Source: JASSUD01 sp031963445 (GTDB taxonomy: Bacteria; Pseudomonadota; Gammaproteobacteria; Burkholderiales; Burkholderiaceae). From it: a stretch of DNA of 64,000 nt. A program made the translations under genes and the position numbers. Below are positions 17,392-25,811 of the stretch, piece by piece (the stretch's first letter is position 1; each line of letters opens with the position of its first letter). The notes beneath the pieces were generated by a model. It was not told the DNA's origin and did not search any database. It worked only from the letters and a program-made list of their open reading frames with translations. Location: contig JASSUH010000001.1 of the NCBI GenBank assembly GCA_031963445.1, positions 682,001 to 746,000 of the forward strand, in the 5' to 3' direction.

Positions 17392-17474
17392 GAGAAAGAG
17401 AGGTCAAAGACATTAAAGTTAGCTTCGACCTATTATTTAATTCTCTGCCCGTGTTTTGAGTAATGCCTAGCGTG

Positions 17475-17531
17475 CCAGCAGCAGAGGTATGCCTGGCTCT
17501 TGGGGTTAGGCAGGCATACCTCTGCTGCTGG
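17475..17531. terminator. 21-bp perfect inverted repeat between convergent genes
   Basis: Arms 17475-17495 and 17511-17531 are exact complements (starting CCAGCAGCAGAGGTATGCC) with a 15-nt loop. It sits between the stop codons of the 647-residue orphan and tpx, so it may end both transcripts. The GGCATGCC-like sequence resembles the central part of C/D repeats. Confidence 0.65.
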
Positions 17532-17545
17532 GCCATAAAGATGGC

Positions 17546-18046
17546 TTATTTCAGCGCCGCTAATGCAGCTTCGTAATTAGGCTCATTCTTGATTTCAGCA
17601 ACACGCTCTGCATGCACGACTTGATTATTTTCATCAAGCACAATAACCGCGCGTGCAGTCAGTCCTGCGAGTGCTCCACTGGCTAGTGCAACACCATACT
17701 GCTTAGCGAAATCGTGATCACGAAAGGTCGAGAGGGTAACTACGTTATTCAACCCTTCAGTGGTGCAAAAGCGTGCTGCAGCAAACGGCAAATCAGCAGA
17801 AATAACCAACACAACAGTGTTCGCAAGCTTACTTGCCGCCTCATTAAATTTGCGTGTTGACGTAGCGCATACAGGCGTATCAAGGCTAGGCACAATGTTC
17901 AGCACCTTGCGCTTGCCAGCAAAATCAGCAAGCTTAACCTCAGCCAAATCCTTACCAACTAATGAAAATTCAGGCGCATGCGCGCCTACTTTAGGAAAGT
18001 CTCCATCAACTTGGAGCGGGGTACCGTTTAAAGTAACTTGAGTCAT
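17546..18046 (-). CDS. tpx: Thiol peroxidase Tpx
   Basis: A 166-residue atypical 2-Cys peroxiredoxin reducing hydroperoxides with thioredoxin. The peroxidatic Cys60 lies in PSLDTPVCATSTRKF and the resolving Cys94 in FAAARFCTTEG, the positions typical of Tpx. Length is normal. There is no signal peptide, consistent with cytoplasmic or periplasm-leaking Tpx of this class. It lies upstream of prmA in opposite reading order on the same strand (prmA is 5' of it in transcription), with a 94-bp gap. Confidence 0.97.
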   Translation of the reverse strand: MTQVTLNGTPLQVDGDFPKVGAHAPEFSLVGKDLAEVKLADFAGKRKVLNIVPSLDTPVCATSTRKFNEAASKLANTVVLVISADLPFAAARFCTTEGLNNVVTLSTFRDHDFAKQYGVALASGALAGLTARAVIVLDENNQVVHAERVAEIKNEPNYEAALAALK

Positions 18047-18140
18047 AGAAGGCCTTTAGCCAAAGTTAAGAGGGTGAAAAAATGATATGTAACGCAGAAT
18101 GATATGCGCAACCTATACATCCGTTAATTAGCAAGTCACC

Positions 18141-19040
18141 TTAAAGTGCCTGACCGGTTAAACATACCCAATCTTCGCAAGTGCGCCATACTGAGAGATT
18201 GAGCAAGGGCTGATAAGCTTGCGTGACTTCGTCAATTTGCTCTTTGAGAATGCCGGAGAGCACCAGCCAACCGCCTTTGCGCACTTGGCTGACGAGCGCT
18301 GGAGCGAGGTGTTTAAGCGGGTTTGAAAGAATGTTGGCGACCACCAGATCAAATTTGTCAGCATTGCGGGGAGCATCATCAGGCAATCGGTAATCAACCT
18401 TTACCTGGTTATGCTCACTGTTATAGCGCGCGGCTTCTAGGGCTTGTGGATCGATGTCAACGCCGACGACTTGTGCGGCGCCGCATTTTTTCGCAAGTAT
18501 GGCCAGAATGCCTGAGCCGCAGCCGTAGTCGAGTACGCTATGACCAGGCTGGACGGTAGCTTCAAGCCATTCCATGCACAAACGGGTAGTGGGATGAGTG
18601 CCAGTACCAAAGGCTAAACCTGGGTCAAGATGAATAATCAGCGCATTTGGATCAGGTGCTTGATGCCACGAAGGCACGATCCAGATGCGTTGACCCACTA
18701 ACAACGGTTCAAATTGGGCTTGCGAGCGCTCTACCCAGTTTTCTTCAGCCAGTTCACGTATTTGACAGGTTGGCACAGTGGTTAAACCGACTTGCTTAGC
18801 TGCTGCATTAAGCAGTTGCATTGGTTCTTGTGTGAGATCAAGCAATGCAATCACACGTGAGCGCTCCCAGGCTCCTTCCGTCGCTAGCCCTGGCTCACCA
18901 AATATCGGCTGTTCGTCAGGGGTATCAGCGTTAACGTCTTCCAGCGAAACCGACAGCGCGCCAAGATCAATCAGCGCATCGGATAAAGCAAGCGCAGTTT
19001 GGGAATCAAGTTCAACCAGCAATTCTCGATAGCTAATCAT
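18141..19040 (-). CDS. prmA: Ribosomal protein L11 methyltransferase PrmA
   Basis: A 299-residue SAM-dependent methyltransferase that methylates ribosomal protein L11. The family signature GTGTHPTT is at 145-152, SAM motif I VLDYGCGSGILAI at 169-181, VVGVDIDPQA after it, and motif IV VVANILSNPL near 233-242. Length is as expected. In Burkholderia prmA follows accB-accC; here the upstream neighbour is an AlbA_2-type regulator, so that arrangement has been broken. Confidence 0.95.
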   Translation of the reverse strand: MISYRELLVELDSQTALALSDALIDLGALSVSLEDVNADTPDEQPIFGEPGLATEGAWERSRVIALLDLTQEPMQLLNAAAKQVGLTTVPTCQIRELAEENWVERSQAQFEPLLVGQRIWIVPSWHQAPDPNALIIHLDPGLAFGTGTHPTTRLCMEWLEATVQPGHSVLDYGCGSGILAILAKKCGAAQVVGVDIDPQALEAARYNSEHNQVKVDYRLPDDAPRNADKFDLVVANILSNPLKHLAPALVSQVRKGGWLVLSGILKEQIDEVTQAYQPLLNLSVWRTCEDWVCLTGQAL

Positions 19041-19205
19041 TTTGTGAAACGAGCTCCAATTTGGTTAAATCAATTTTCACCATTTTTATTAAGTAAAAGT
19101 GCCAATATTTTTGCTGGCATGGGATAAGCTTGGGAGGTTCAGTGGTTTGAATAAGTTAATCATCATATTTCGCAATCTTCTATCAGGACAAGCGGCGGTT
19201 TACCG

Positions 19206-19245
19206 TGACGCGCAATGACGCGCAATGACGCGCAATGACGCGCAA
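19206..19245. repeat. Four tandem 10-bp repeats
   Basis: TGACGCGCAA is repeated four times without change (19206-19215, 19216-19225, 19226-19235, 19236-19245), followed by TGAATTG. It lies between the regulator gene (stop at 19280) and prmA start (19040), in the prmA upstream region. Confidence 0.85.
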
Positions 19246-19279
19246 TGAATTGTAACGGTTCACTGTGTTCCAAAGCTTA

Positions 19280-20725
19280 TCAACGATCTTCTTCACGCTC
19301 TTGTAATACCCACATTGCACTTCTGCTTTGCCCTTCCAGACGCACCAACCCCATGGTCCGTAAATGCCGTAAATCTCTTAAGGCAGTTGTGTCCGAAACG
19401 CGCAGTTTTAATCTGGGTTCCATATAAATTTGCGCAGACAAATAATCGGAGATGCGCTTGGTAGAGGCGGTTTTAACTTCTTTAAGAAACTCTATTATCT
19501 TTGTCTGCCTGGAGGTTAGCGCATTATCTGTATGGCTAGGTTGATCAATAGAAGCTTTAAATTTGAAAGTCACGACTAACCCACCTGAGCGTTCTTCAAA
19601 TACAGGTTCAGGAAGATCCTCTGCTTTGCATAAATCGATCATTTTATTGGTGCCAATGCCCCATTTCTCGATATAGCCTCGCACATAAAAGGCATTAGCA
19701 ATTAATGGATTTCTTAATATCGAATCATGTGTATGGCGCAAATCGTCAACTGTGAGTTTTGTGGGGAGTAGGCCGCTATTCCATATTTCTAGGCGATCAT
19801 CAAAAATCGCTAAAGAGACATCTGTTGATCGGTCGGCGTAATCTCGATGGCAAATTGCATTGATTAATGCTTCGCGCACAGCCAGCACAGGCAAGGCGGG
19901 TTTGTCGACACGCTTAAATTGATCTTTGCGGAAAAAACTGGCTATCGGCAAGTGTCTTCTAAGAAAAAGATCTGCTTGTGCCAATAAATAAAACGCGTTC
20001 CCTTGTATTTGCTGATTATCAATAAATTCTCCCAATTTATTGATACCTCTAAAGCGTGCCATTTTGATTCTACATTGCACCAACTTTAAAGCATCCTGCC
20101 GAGCGTACAACACAATAGCTGCTAGTTTTAACTTCCCATCTTCGAGCAGATCAAGGCGCTGTAAGATACTTTGCATCTCTTCTTTTTGTGCACTGGCTGG
20201 AATTCTATTTTCTTGTATGCTGTCTGAAACCGTTTTATATATTTCCTCTGCATCTAAATCACTCTGGCTGTATTCAGGAGCTACCGCCTCTTCCCATGTA
20301 TAGGGCGACGAGCGTTTCGCCATCATCAGTAATTGATTGTAGCGATGCTGAGACATTCTTACCGTACTGGACTGACTCCTCTGGAAAGGACGGCCATCAT
20401 AAACATAAGGAACATCAGGCCCCGCTGCAATCCGGATAGCAATAACGAATTTTTTTTCTGCTACAGAGATATAACGAATATCGACTGAAGGGGTGGGCTC
20501 TAGTTTTCCTAACTCTCGGGCAATTTCTTGACGCGTGCGATCGCTGATTTCTTGCCCTATTAATTTACCTTGGTCATTGATCCCAATGTATACCGTACCG
20601 CCTTTACCGTTTAAAAAAGCGCACAGCGTTTCAAAAGCCGGTTTAAGTTGGGCTGTTGAAGTTTTAAATTCAATCGTTTCGGATTCTCCCTGCGAGATCA
20701 AAGATTGAAGTCGGTCGGTATCCAT
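19280..20725 (-). CDS. AlbA_2 (Schlafen-like) / HATPase_c_4 putative transcriptional regulator
   Basis: A 481-residue protein. The N-terminus (QGESETIEFKTS... FLNGKGGTVYIGINDQGKLIG, residues 12-54) is a clear AlbA_2 domain, found in proteins annotated as RecG-related helicases or regulators. Residues about 280-400 resemble the HATPase_c_4 domain: REALINAICHRDY, then DDRLEIWNSGLLP and GYIEKWGIGTNKMIDLC. The C-terminus (SRQTKIIEFLKEVK, ISDYLSAQ, RDLRHLRTMGLV) is a winged-helix-like DNA-binding domain. Members of this family are widespread accessory regulators, often of unknown target. It has no helicase domain, so RecG-like names would be misleading. Its site next to prmA, where Burkholderia has acc genes, suggests insertion. 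Confidence 0.85.
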   Translation of the reverse strand: MDTDRLQSLISQGESETIEFKTSTAQLKPAFETLCAFLNGKGGTVYIGINDQGKLIGQEISDRTRQEIARELGKLEPTPSVDIRYISVAEKKFVIAIRIAAGPDVPYVYDGRPFQRSQSSTVRMSQHRYNQLLMMAKRSSPYTWEEAVAPEYSQSDLDAEEIYKTVSDSIQENRIPASAQKEEMQSILQRLDLLEDGKLKLAAIVLYARQDALKLVQCRIKMARFRGINKLGEFIDNQQIQGNAFYLLAQADLFLRRHLPIASFFRKDQFKRVDKPALPVLAVREALINAICHRDYADRSTDVSLAIFDDRLEIWNSGLLPTKLTVDDLRHTHDSILRNPLIANAFYVRGYIEKWGIGTNKMIDLCKAEDLPEPVFEERSGGLVVTFKFKASIDQPSHTDNALTSRQTKIIEFLKEVKTASTKRISDYLSAQIYMEPRLKLRVSDTTALRDLRHLRTMGLVRLEGQSRSAMWVLQEREEDR

Positions 20726-20753
20726 GCAATGGGCCTTTATTTTGTATAGCGCC

Positions 20754-20859
20754 TAAGAACCTGTTTAGGGTTTTCCTAGTGGCCTCACGCCGACGCAGAC
20801 AGTACAACTAGTACGGCAAGGAGGTGCGAGGGCGCGAGGGAAAGCCTAAACAGGTTCTA
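20754..20859. repeat. B-family palindromic repeat
   Basis: Ends TAAGAACCTGTTTAGG and CCTAAACAGGTTCTA are inverted copies; the centre carries CAGTACAACTAGTACGGCAAGG. It lies between lspA and the AlbA_2 regulator. Confidence 0.85.
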
Positions 20860-20885
20860 ATATTGGATCTAATCTATAACAGGTC

Positions 20886-21398
20886 TTAACTGCGTGTACT
20901 ACGCACACGCCGTAGCTCATCGAAGATAAGTAAGAGAGCACCACAGGTAATCGCAGTGTCAGCGATATTGAAAGGTGGCCAGTGCCAGCGCTTTAAATGA
21001 AAGTCTAGGAAGTCGATGACGTGGCCGTAGAGTAGGCGGTCGATTACATTGCCAAGCGCGCCGCCTAGGATCAGTGACAGGGCACTGCAAAAGAGTGTTT
21101 GCGTACGGTGGCGGGTTAATAGGTAGATGATAAAAAGGGCTGCTACGATGCCAAATCCAGTTAAAGCCCAACGCTGCCAGCCGCCTGCTGAAGCTAAAAA
21201 GCTAAAGGCTGCGCCGCGGTTATAGACTAATACAAGATTGAAGAACGACGTGATGCTCTTCGAGGCGCCGTAGTGAAAGTTGCGGATTATGGCAATTTTA
21301 GTGAGCTGATCTAATGCGATGACAATCAGCGCCACGCCTAGCCAGCGCCAGGGCATACCGCTACTTTGTTTGCTGACTGCTTTTTGCTTTGCTGCCAT
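20886..21398 (-). CDS. lspA: Prolipoprotein signal peptidase LspA
   Basis: A 170-residue inner membrane aspartyl protease that cleaves signal peptides of diacylated prolipoproteins. Four hydrophobic segments are visible, and the two catalytic aspartates are D120 in GNVIDRL and D147 in FNIADTAI. The VYNRGAAFSFL motif (58-68) is typical. It follows ileS in the same direction, the standard ileS-lspA order. Burkholderia coaBC, normally next, is not found; instead the stop codon TAA at 20886-20888 is followed at once by a GACCTGTTATAG repeat end. Confidence 0.96.
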   Translation of the reverse strand: MAAKQKAVSKQSSGMPWRWLGVALIVIALDQLTKIAIIRNFHYGASKSITSFFNLVLVYNRGAAFSFLASAGGWQRWALTGFGIVAALFIIYLLTRHRTQTLFCSALSLILGGALGNVIDRLLYGHVIDFLDFHLKRWHWPPFNIADTAITCGALLLIFDELRRVRSTRS

Positions 21399-21411
21399 GA
21401 TGCTGCGCTCC

Positions 21412-21594
21412 TAAGAATCTGTTGAGGCTGTTGATGTACACGTTGGGGTTCCTGCGTCACCCCAACCTACGAATATTGCCAAAAAATTATAGGTTGGGGT
21501 GACGCAGGAACCCCAACATGACTACCGATAACTTCTCAACTCTCTCTTCTTTAAGATCATGATCGGGCTTTAAGAAACTATGAATAGGTTCTTA
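21412..21594. repeat. A-family palindromic repeat between ileS and lspA
   Basis: Inner arms GTTGGGGTTCCTGCGTCACC and inverted copy flank an AT-rich loop; the right end AACTATGAATAGGTTCTTA overlaps the 3' end of ileS and supplies its last codons and stop. Confidence 0.85.
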
Positions 21595-24415
21595 CTTCCC
21601 CTTCACCAAATAGATTCGTTACACAACGCCCACACAGTGTCGGATGAGCCGGCTCAGCGCCTACGTCAGCGCGGTAATGCCAGCAGCGCTCGCATTTTTC
21701 AGATTGAGCGGCTGTCACGATGATTTTCTCGTCACTCTCGCGTTCTACCTTGCTGACTGTCGCGGCTGAGGTGATGAGGACAAATTTTAGATCATCATCT
21801 AAGCTTTTAAGCGTGCTATAGCGGGGCTCACACATATGTAAATCAACCTGGGCTTGTAACGATGAGCCAATTTGATTTTCATTCCGCGCTGTTTCTAAAG
21901 CTTTGGTGATCTCACCGCGCACAGTACGGATAAGCTGCCATTTTTCCAGTAACTTAGCTGCATCAGGTACGTTTGGATACGCATGATAGGTTTCGGTAAA
22001 AATGGTAGGTGTGCCGGGTTGGAAGATTTGCCAAGCTTCTTCAGCCGTAAACGACAAAAACGGTGCCATGATGCGCAATAGCCCATGCGTGATGTGATAT
22101 AGCGCAGTTTGGGCGGCACGCCGCGCTGGTGCATCGGCGGCGCAGGTGTAGAGGCGGTCTTTGAGAATATCTAAATAAAATCCGCCGAGGTCTTCTGAGC
22201 AGAACGTTTGCAGTTTGGCAACGACTGGGTGAAATTCGTAGTTTTCGTAGTGCGTGAGAATGTCTTGCTGCAGCGAGGCGGTGAGGGCCACCGCATAGCG
22301 ATCAATTTCAAGCCATTGGTCAACCGAACAAGCATGCTGTGCGTAGTCAAAATCAGCCAAATTAGCGAGCAGAAAGCGCAGCGTATTGCGGATGCGCCGA
22401 TAACTTTCTACCACTCGTTTGAGGATTTCATCAGAGATCGATAGCTCTCCCGAATAGTCAGTGGAAGCCACCCAAAGTCGGATAACTTCTGCACCAAGTC
22501 GGCTAGTGACCTCTTGCGGTGCGATGACATTGCCAGCTGACTTGGACATCTTGCGACCTAAGCCATCAACGGCAAAACCATGTGTGAGCAAAGCCTTATA
22601 AGGTGGGCGGCCATCTAACATGGAAGCGGTTAAAAGGGACGAATGAAACCAACCACGATGTTGATCTGAGCCTTCTAAATATAAGTCCGCTGGAAATTGT
22701 AGTTGCGCAGTGTGCGAGCCGCGCAATACATGCCAATGCGTGGTACCTGAGTCGAACCAAACGTCGAGCGTATCGTGATTTTTTTCGTATTGATCGGCTT
22801 CTGCACCCAGTAACTCATGTACCTCGAGCATTTGCCAGGCTTCAATCCCTTTTTGTTCGACTAGCTGCGCGACTTTTTCAAGTAACGCAGGGGTCTCGGG
22901 GTGTAGCTCACCCGTTTCTTTATGCACGAAGAAAGCCATCGGCACGCCCCATTGGCGTTGACGCGACAGGGTCCAATCAGGACGATGGGCGATCATGCCA
23001 GCTAGCCGTGGTCTGCCCCAAGCAGGGAAAAACTGGGTCTCTTGAATGCCAGCTAGCGCTGTTTCGCGCAGCGTTTTGCCACCGTCTTGCGGCTGTATAT
23101 CCATGCCCGCGAACCATTGCGAAGTAGCGCGGTAGATCAACGGTGTTTTATGTCGCCAGCAGTGCATGTAGCTGTGAGCTATTTTCTCTGTTTTGAGTAG
23201 CGAACCTGCTTGTGTTAGCGCTTCGATGATTTTGGCGTTGGCACCCCAGATTGAGAGTCCGCCAAAAAGCGGTAGAGTTTCTTGGTAGTGACCATTGCTG
23301 AGCACGGGTTTCAAGATGTCTTCGTCGCGTAATCCATGCTTTTTGCAGGAGGCAAAATCTTCTACCCCGTATGCAGGTGCTGAATGAACAATGCCGGTCC
23401 CTGTTTCAAGCGTCACATATTCGCCAAGCTCAACCGGAGCAGTACGCTGATAACCCGCATGCACGCTGGCCAGTGGGTGATGAAAGCGTAAGCCGGCAAG
23501 TGCTGCGCCGGTGGTTGAGGCAATGATCGAACCTTCTAAACCATAGGCTTGCAGGCATGCTTCGCTGCGCTCAGTGGCCAGAATTAAAAGTCCACGTGTT
23601 GTATTGACCAGGCTGTAACTGAAATCGGGGTGCAGATTGAGCGCTTGATTCGCGGGAATGGTCCAAGGTGTCGTGGTCCAAATGACCATCCAACCATTTT
23701 GTGTGGGCAGCGCATCCAGTCCAAAAGCGCGGGCGATTTTTTCTGGCTCGGCAAAAGCGAACCCAACATCGACTGCGCTATCGATCTTTTCTTGGTACTC
23801 GACTTCCGCTTCAGCGAGCGCTGAGCAGCAGTCAAAGCACCAGTTCACTGGCTTTAAGCCGCGAAATACATAGCCTTTTGCAAACATCTGCGCGAGTGCC
23901 CGAATCTCATTGGCCTCATTCGCAAAATTCATCGTTAGATAAGGATTATCCCAATCACCCAATACGCCTAGGCGCTGAAAATCGACTTTCTGGCGTTCGA
24001 TTTGCTGCGCGGCATAAGCACGCGCTTTGCGCTGTACTTCAGCCACGGGTAAACCTTTGCCAAATTGTTTTTCAATCTGAATTTCAATCGGCATGCCGTG
24101 GCAATCCCAGCCTGGCACGTAGGCGGCGTCAAAGCCCGCTAAAGTGCGCGCTTTGACGATCATGTCTTTCAGAATTTTATTGACTGCATGGCCAATATGA
24201 ATATCGCCATTCGCATAGGGGGGGCCGTCGTGCAGCACAAATTTCGGTTGGCCTTGGCGGGCTTCGCGAATCTTTTCGTAAATCTTTTTTTCTTGCCAAT
24301 CTTTCACCCATTGCGGCTCACGCTTGGGTAAGTCGCCTCGCATAGGGAATGGCGTGTCGAGAAGATTGACAGGGTATTTAGCTGCCGTACCAGATCGCTT
24401 TGAATTGTTACTCAT
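21578..24415 (-). CDS. ileS: Isoleucyl-tRNA synthetase
   Basis: A 945-residue class Ia synthetase. The HIGH motif lies in PPYANGDIHIGH (65-76) and KMSKS in GRKMSKSAGN (about 620). The editing domain CP1 occupies about 190-400, and the C-terminus carries two zinc-binding pairs, CERCWHY and CGRC, so this is the zinc-containing bacterial type (IleS1-like). Length is normal. The final residues RTYS and the TAG stop fall in the end of an A repeat (AGAACCTATTCATAG), meaning the repeat boundary lies inside the gene. It is followed by lspA and preceded by ribF on the same strand. Confidence 0.98.
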   Translation of the reverse strand: MSNNSKRSGTAAKYPVNLLDTPFPMRGDLPKREPQWVKDWQEKKIYEKIREARQGQPKFVLHDGPPYANGDIHIGHAVNKILKDMIVKARTLAGFDAAYVPGWDCHGMPIEIQIEKQFGKGLPVAEVQRKARAYAAQQIERQKVDFQRLGVLGDWDNPYLTMNFANEANEIRALAQMFAKGYVFRGLKPVNWCFDCCSALAEAEVEYQEKIDSAVDVGFAFAEPEKIARAFGLDALPTQNGWMVIWTTTPWTIPANQALNLHPDFSYSLVNTTRGLLILATERSEACLQAYGLEGSIIASTTGAALAGLRFHHPLASVHAGYQRTAPVELGEYVTLETGTGIVHSAPAYGVEDFASCKKHGLRDEDILKPVLSNGHYQETLPLFGGLSIWGANAKIIEALTQAGSLLKTEKIAHSYMHCWRHKTPLIYRATSQWFAGMDIQPQDGGKTLRETALAGIQETQFFPAWGRPRLAGMIAHRPDWTLSRQRQWGVPMAFFVHKETGELHPETPALLEKVAQLVEQKGIEAWQMLEVHELLGAEADQYEKNHDTLDVWFDSGTTHWHVLRGSHTAQLQFPADLYLEGSDQHRGWFHSSLLTASMLDGRPPYKALLTHGFAVDGLGRKMSKSAGNVIAPQEVTSRLGAEVIRLWVASTDYSGELSISDEILKRVVESYRRIRNTLRFLLANLADFDYAQHACSVDQWLEIDRYAVALTASLQQDILTHYENYEFHPVVAKLQTFCSEDLGGFYLDILKDRLYTCAADAPARRAAQTALYHITHGLLRIMAPFLSFTAEEAWQIFQPGTPTIFTETYHAYPNVPDAAKLLEKWQLIRTVRGEITKALETARNENQIGSSLQAQVDLHMCEPRYSTLKSLDDDLKFVLITSAATVSKVERESDEKIIVTAAQSEKCERCWHYRADVGAEPAHPTLCGRCVTNLFGEGEVRTYS

Positions 24416-24440
24416 TTAGTGCTTCCCTAACTATCAATTT

Positions 24441-24545
24441 AAGAAGCTGTTTAGGGTTTTCCTAGTGGCTCTGCGCCGCCGCAGACAGTACAACTAGTAC
24501 CGCAAGGCGGCACAGGGGCGCCAGGGAAAGCCTAAACAGGTTCTA
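24441..24545. repeat. B-family palindromic repeat
   Basis: Ends AAGAAGCTGTTTAGGG and CCTAAACAGGTTCTA; centre CAGTACAACTAGTACCGCAAGG. Located between ribF and ileS. Confidence 0.8.
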
Positions 24546-24613
24546 GGAGCTGCTAAATAAACCGAGAGCTGCATCATGTCTTCTTGCTCTTGATTGATTT
24601 AGCGTTTCCTAAC
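24546..24613. repeat. D-family repeat, short form
   Basis: GAGCTGCTAAATAAACCG at the left and TTGATTTAGCGTTTCCTA at the right are imperfect inverted ends. The right end overlaps the ribF stop codon (TAG, 24609-24611 on the minus strand). Confidence 0.6.
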
Positions 24614-25550
24614 GCATATTGAAAAAACGACGAGCCTGCTCTACATCTTGCGCAATGGCTTCGCGCAATAAAGTCAGATCGGCATATTTTTCTTCATCGC
24701 GCAGTTTTTTTAGAAATTCGACACGGACGCGCTTGCCATAAGCGTTCCCCTGCCAATTCAGCATATGGACTTCCAGTAATAGCTGTCCTGCTGTGTCAAT
24801 CGTTGGTCGCCAGCCAAGGCTTGCTACGCCTGGCAGAGGTTGTGCATCTGGCCCATCCAATCCATAGACTTGAACCACGCAAATGCCAGTGAGGGCTAAA
24901 TGCTTAGGTGTAATGCGTAGGTTCAACGTGGGAAAACCAAGCCTGCGGCCCCATTGTTTACCATGGATCACATGGCCGCTAATCGCATAGTGATAGCCAA
25001 GTAACATATGCGCACTGGCTAAATCCCCGTTGCTTAAAGCAGCGCGTACCGCCGAACTTGAAATGCGCATACCATCCACCGCGGCCAGCATAGGCATTTG
25101 TTCAGCAGTAAAGCCGTAACGCACTCCTGCCGCCTGCAGCGACGCGAAATCACCGGCGCGCTTTGCGCCATAATGAAAGTCATCACCTACCACAAGCAAA
25201 CGTGCCTGTAAGCTGTTGACTAGCAGATGCTGGACGAAATCATCAGGTGTCTGGCGCGCAAACTTAGCGTTGAAGCGCGCCACAATAACTCGCTCTACGC
25301 CGCTTGCAGCTAGCACTTCGAGTTTGTCGCGCAATAGCGTAATGCGAGGTGGTGCAGCCTGCGGATTAAAAAACTCGCGTGGATGCGGCTCGAACGTCAT
25401 AACCGCTGCTGGCAAACCAAGCTGCGTGGCTCTCTTACGCAAGTGCGCAAGTAAGGCCTGATGGCCGCGATGCACCCCATCAAAATTGCCAATCGTCAGC
25501 GCGCAAGGCGCGCAACGCGTGGTGTTCGGAAGACCTCTAAAAACTTTCAC
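24609..25550 (-). CDS. ribF: Bifunctional riboflavin kinase / FAD synthetase
   Basis: Makes FMN and FAD from riboflavin. I place the start at a GTG (25550), giving a 313-residue protein beginning VKVFRGLPN, which matches the usual MKVFRGL start; an in-frame ATG at 25643 would add a 31-residue tail unlike homologues. The nucleotidyltransferase motif TIGNFDGVHRGH is at 19-30; the riboflavin kinase domain begins near GHVIHGKQWGRRLGFPTLNL (about 190). Length fits the family (300-330). It is the first gene of ribF-ileS-lspA and divergent from purN, with an intergenic tandem repeat that may carry regulatory sites. No clear Shine-Dalgarno sequence is seen before the GTG. Confidence 0.94.
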   Translation of the reverse strand: MKVFRGLPNTTRCAPCALTIGNFDGVHRGHQALLAHLRKRATQLGLPAAVMTFEPHPREFFNPQAAPPRITLLRDKLEVLAASGVERVIVARFNAKFARQTPDDFVQHLLVNSLQARLLVVGDDFHYGAKRAGDFASLQAAGVRYGFTAEQMPMLAAVDGMRISSSAVRAALSNGDLASAHMLLGYHYAISGHVIHGKQWGRRLGFPTLNLRITPKHLALTGICVVQVYGLDGPDAQPLPGVASLGWRPTIDTAGQLLLEVHMLNWQGNAYGKRVRVEFLKKLRDEEKYADLTLLREAIAQDVEQARRFFNMR

Positions 25551-25629
25551 GATGGCGACGAAAAATGCCAGTTGATAATGCAGTAGGACGGCGTAGTAAT
25601 CTTTAGAACTTCTGCCGTAAAGGTCAGCA

Positions 25630-25742
25630 TTATAAACACTCAATATGAACTTAAGCGTCTAATTAAAACGTCTAATTAGCAGGGTTATACACACTCTATA
25701 TGAACCTAAACGTCTAATTAAGACGTCTAATTAGCAAGGTCG
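25630..25742. repeat. Two 55-bp direct repeats, each with paired CGTCTAATTA boxes
   Basis: Unit 1 starts at 25630 (TTATAAACACTC) and unit 2 at 25685 (TTATACACACTC). CGTCTAATTA occurs four times: 25656-25665, 25669-25678, 25711-25720 and 25724-25733, i.e. 13 bp apart within a pair and 55 bp between pairs. TAATTAAGACGTCTAATTA at 25715-25733 is a palindrome with one extra base. The array lies in the divergent ribF / purN spacer and could be a binding site for a regulator. Confidence 0.7.
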
Positions 25743-25811
25743 TTATAACTTTTTGGTGTCCTCTTCTGAGAGGCGTCAGGATAAATTGACGCTGAATGGT
25801 AGAATCGCCGC

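Noticed and set aside
22603..23127. 174-codon frame opposite ileS, and similar long frames opposite tamB, edd and hemX
   Set aside because: They are shadows of strongly conserved genes on the other strand.
25630..25742. CGTCTAATTA boxes considered as replication iterons
   Set aside because: No replication initiator gene or DnaA boxes are nearby; a regulatory site is more plausible.
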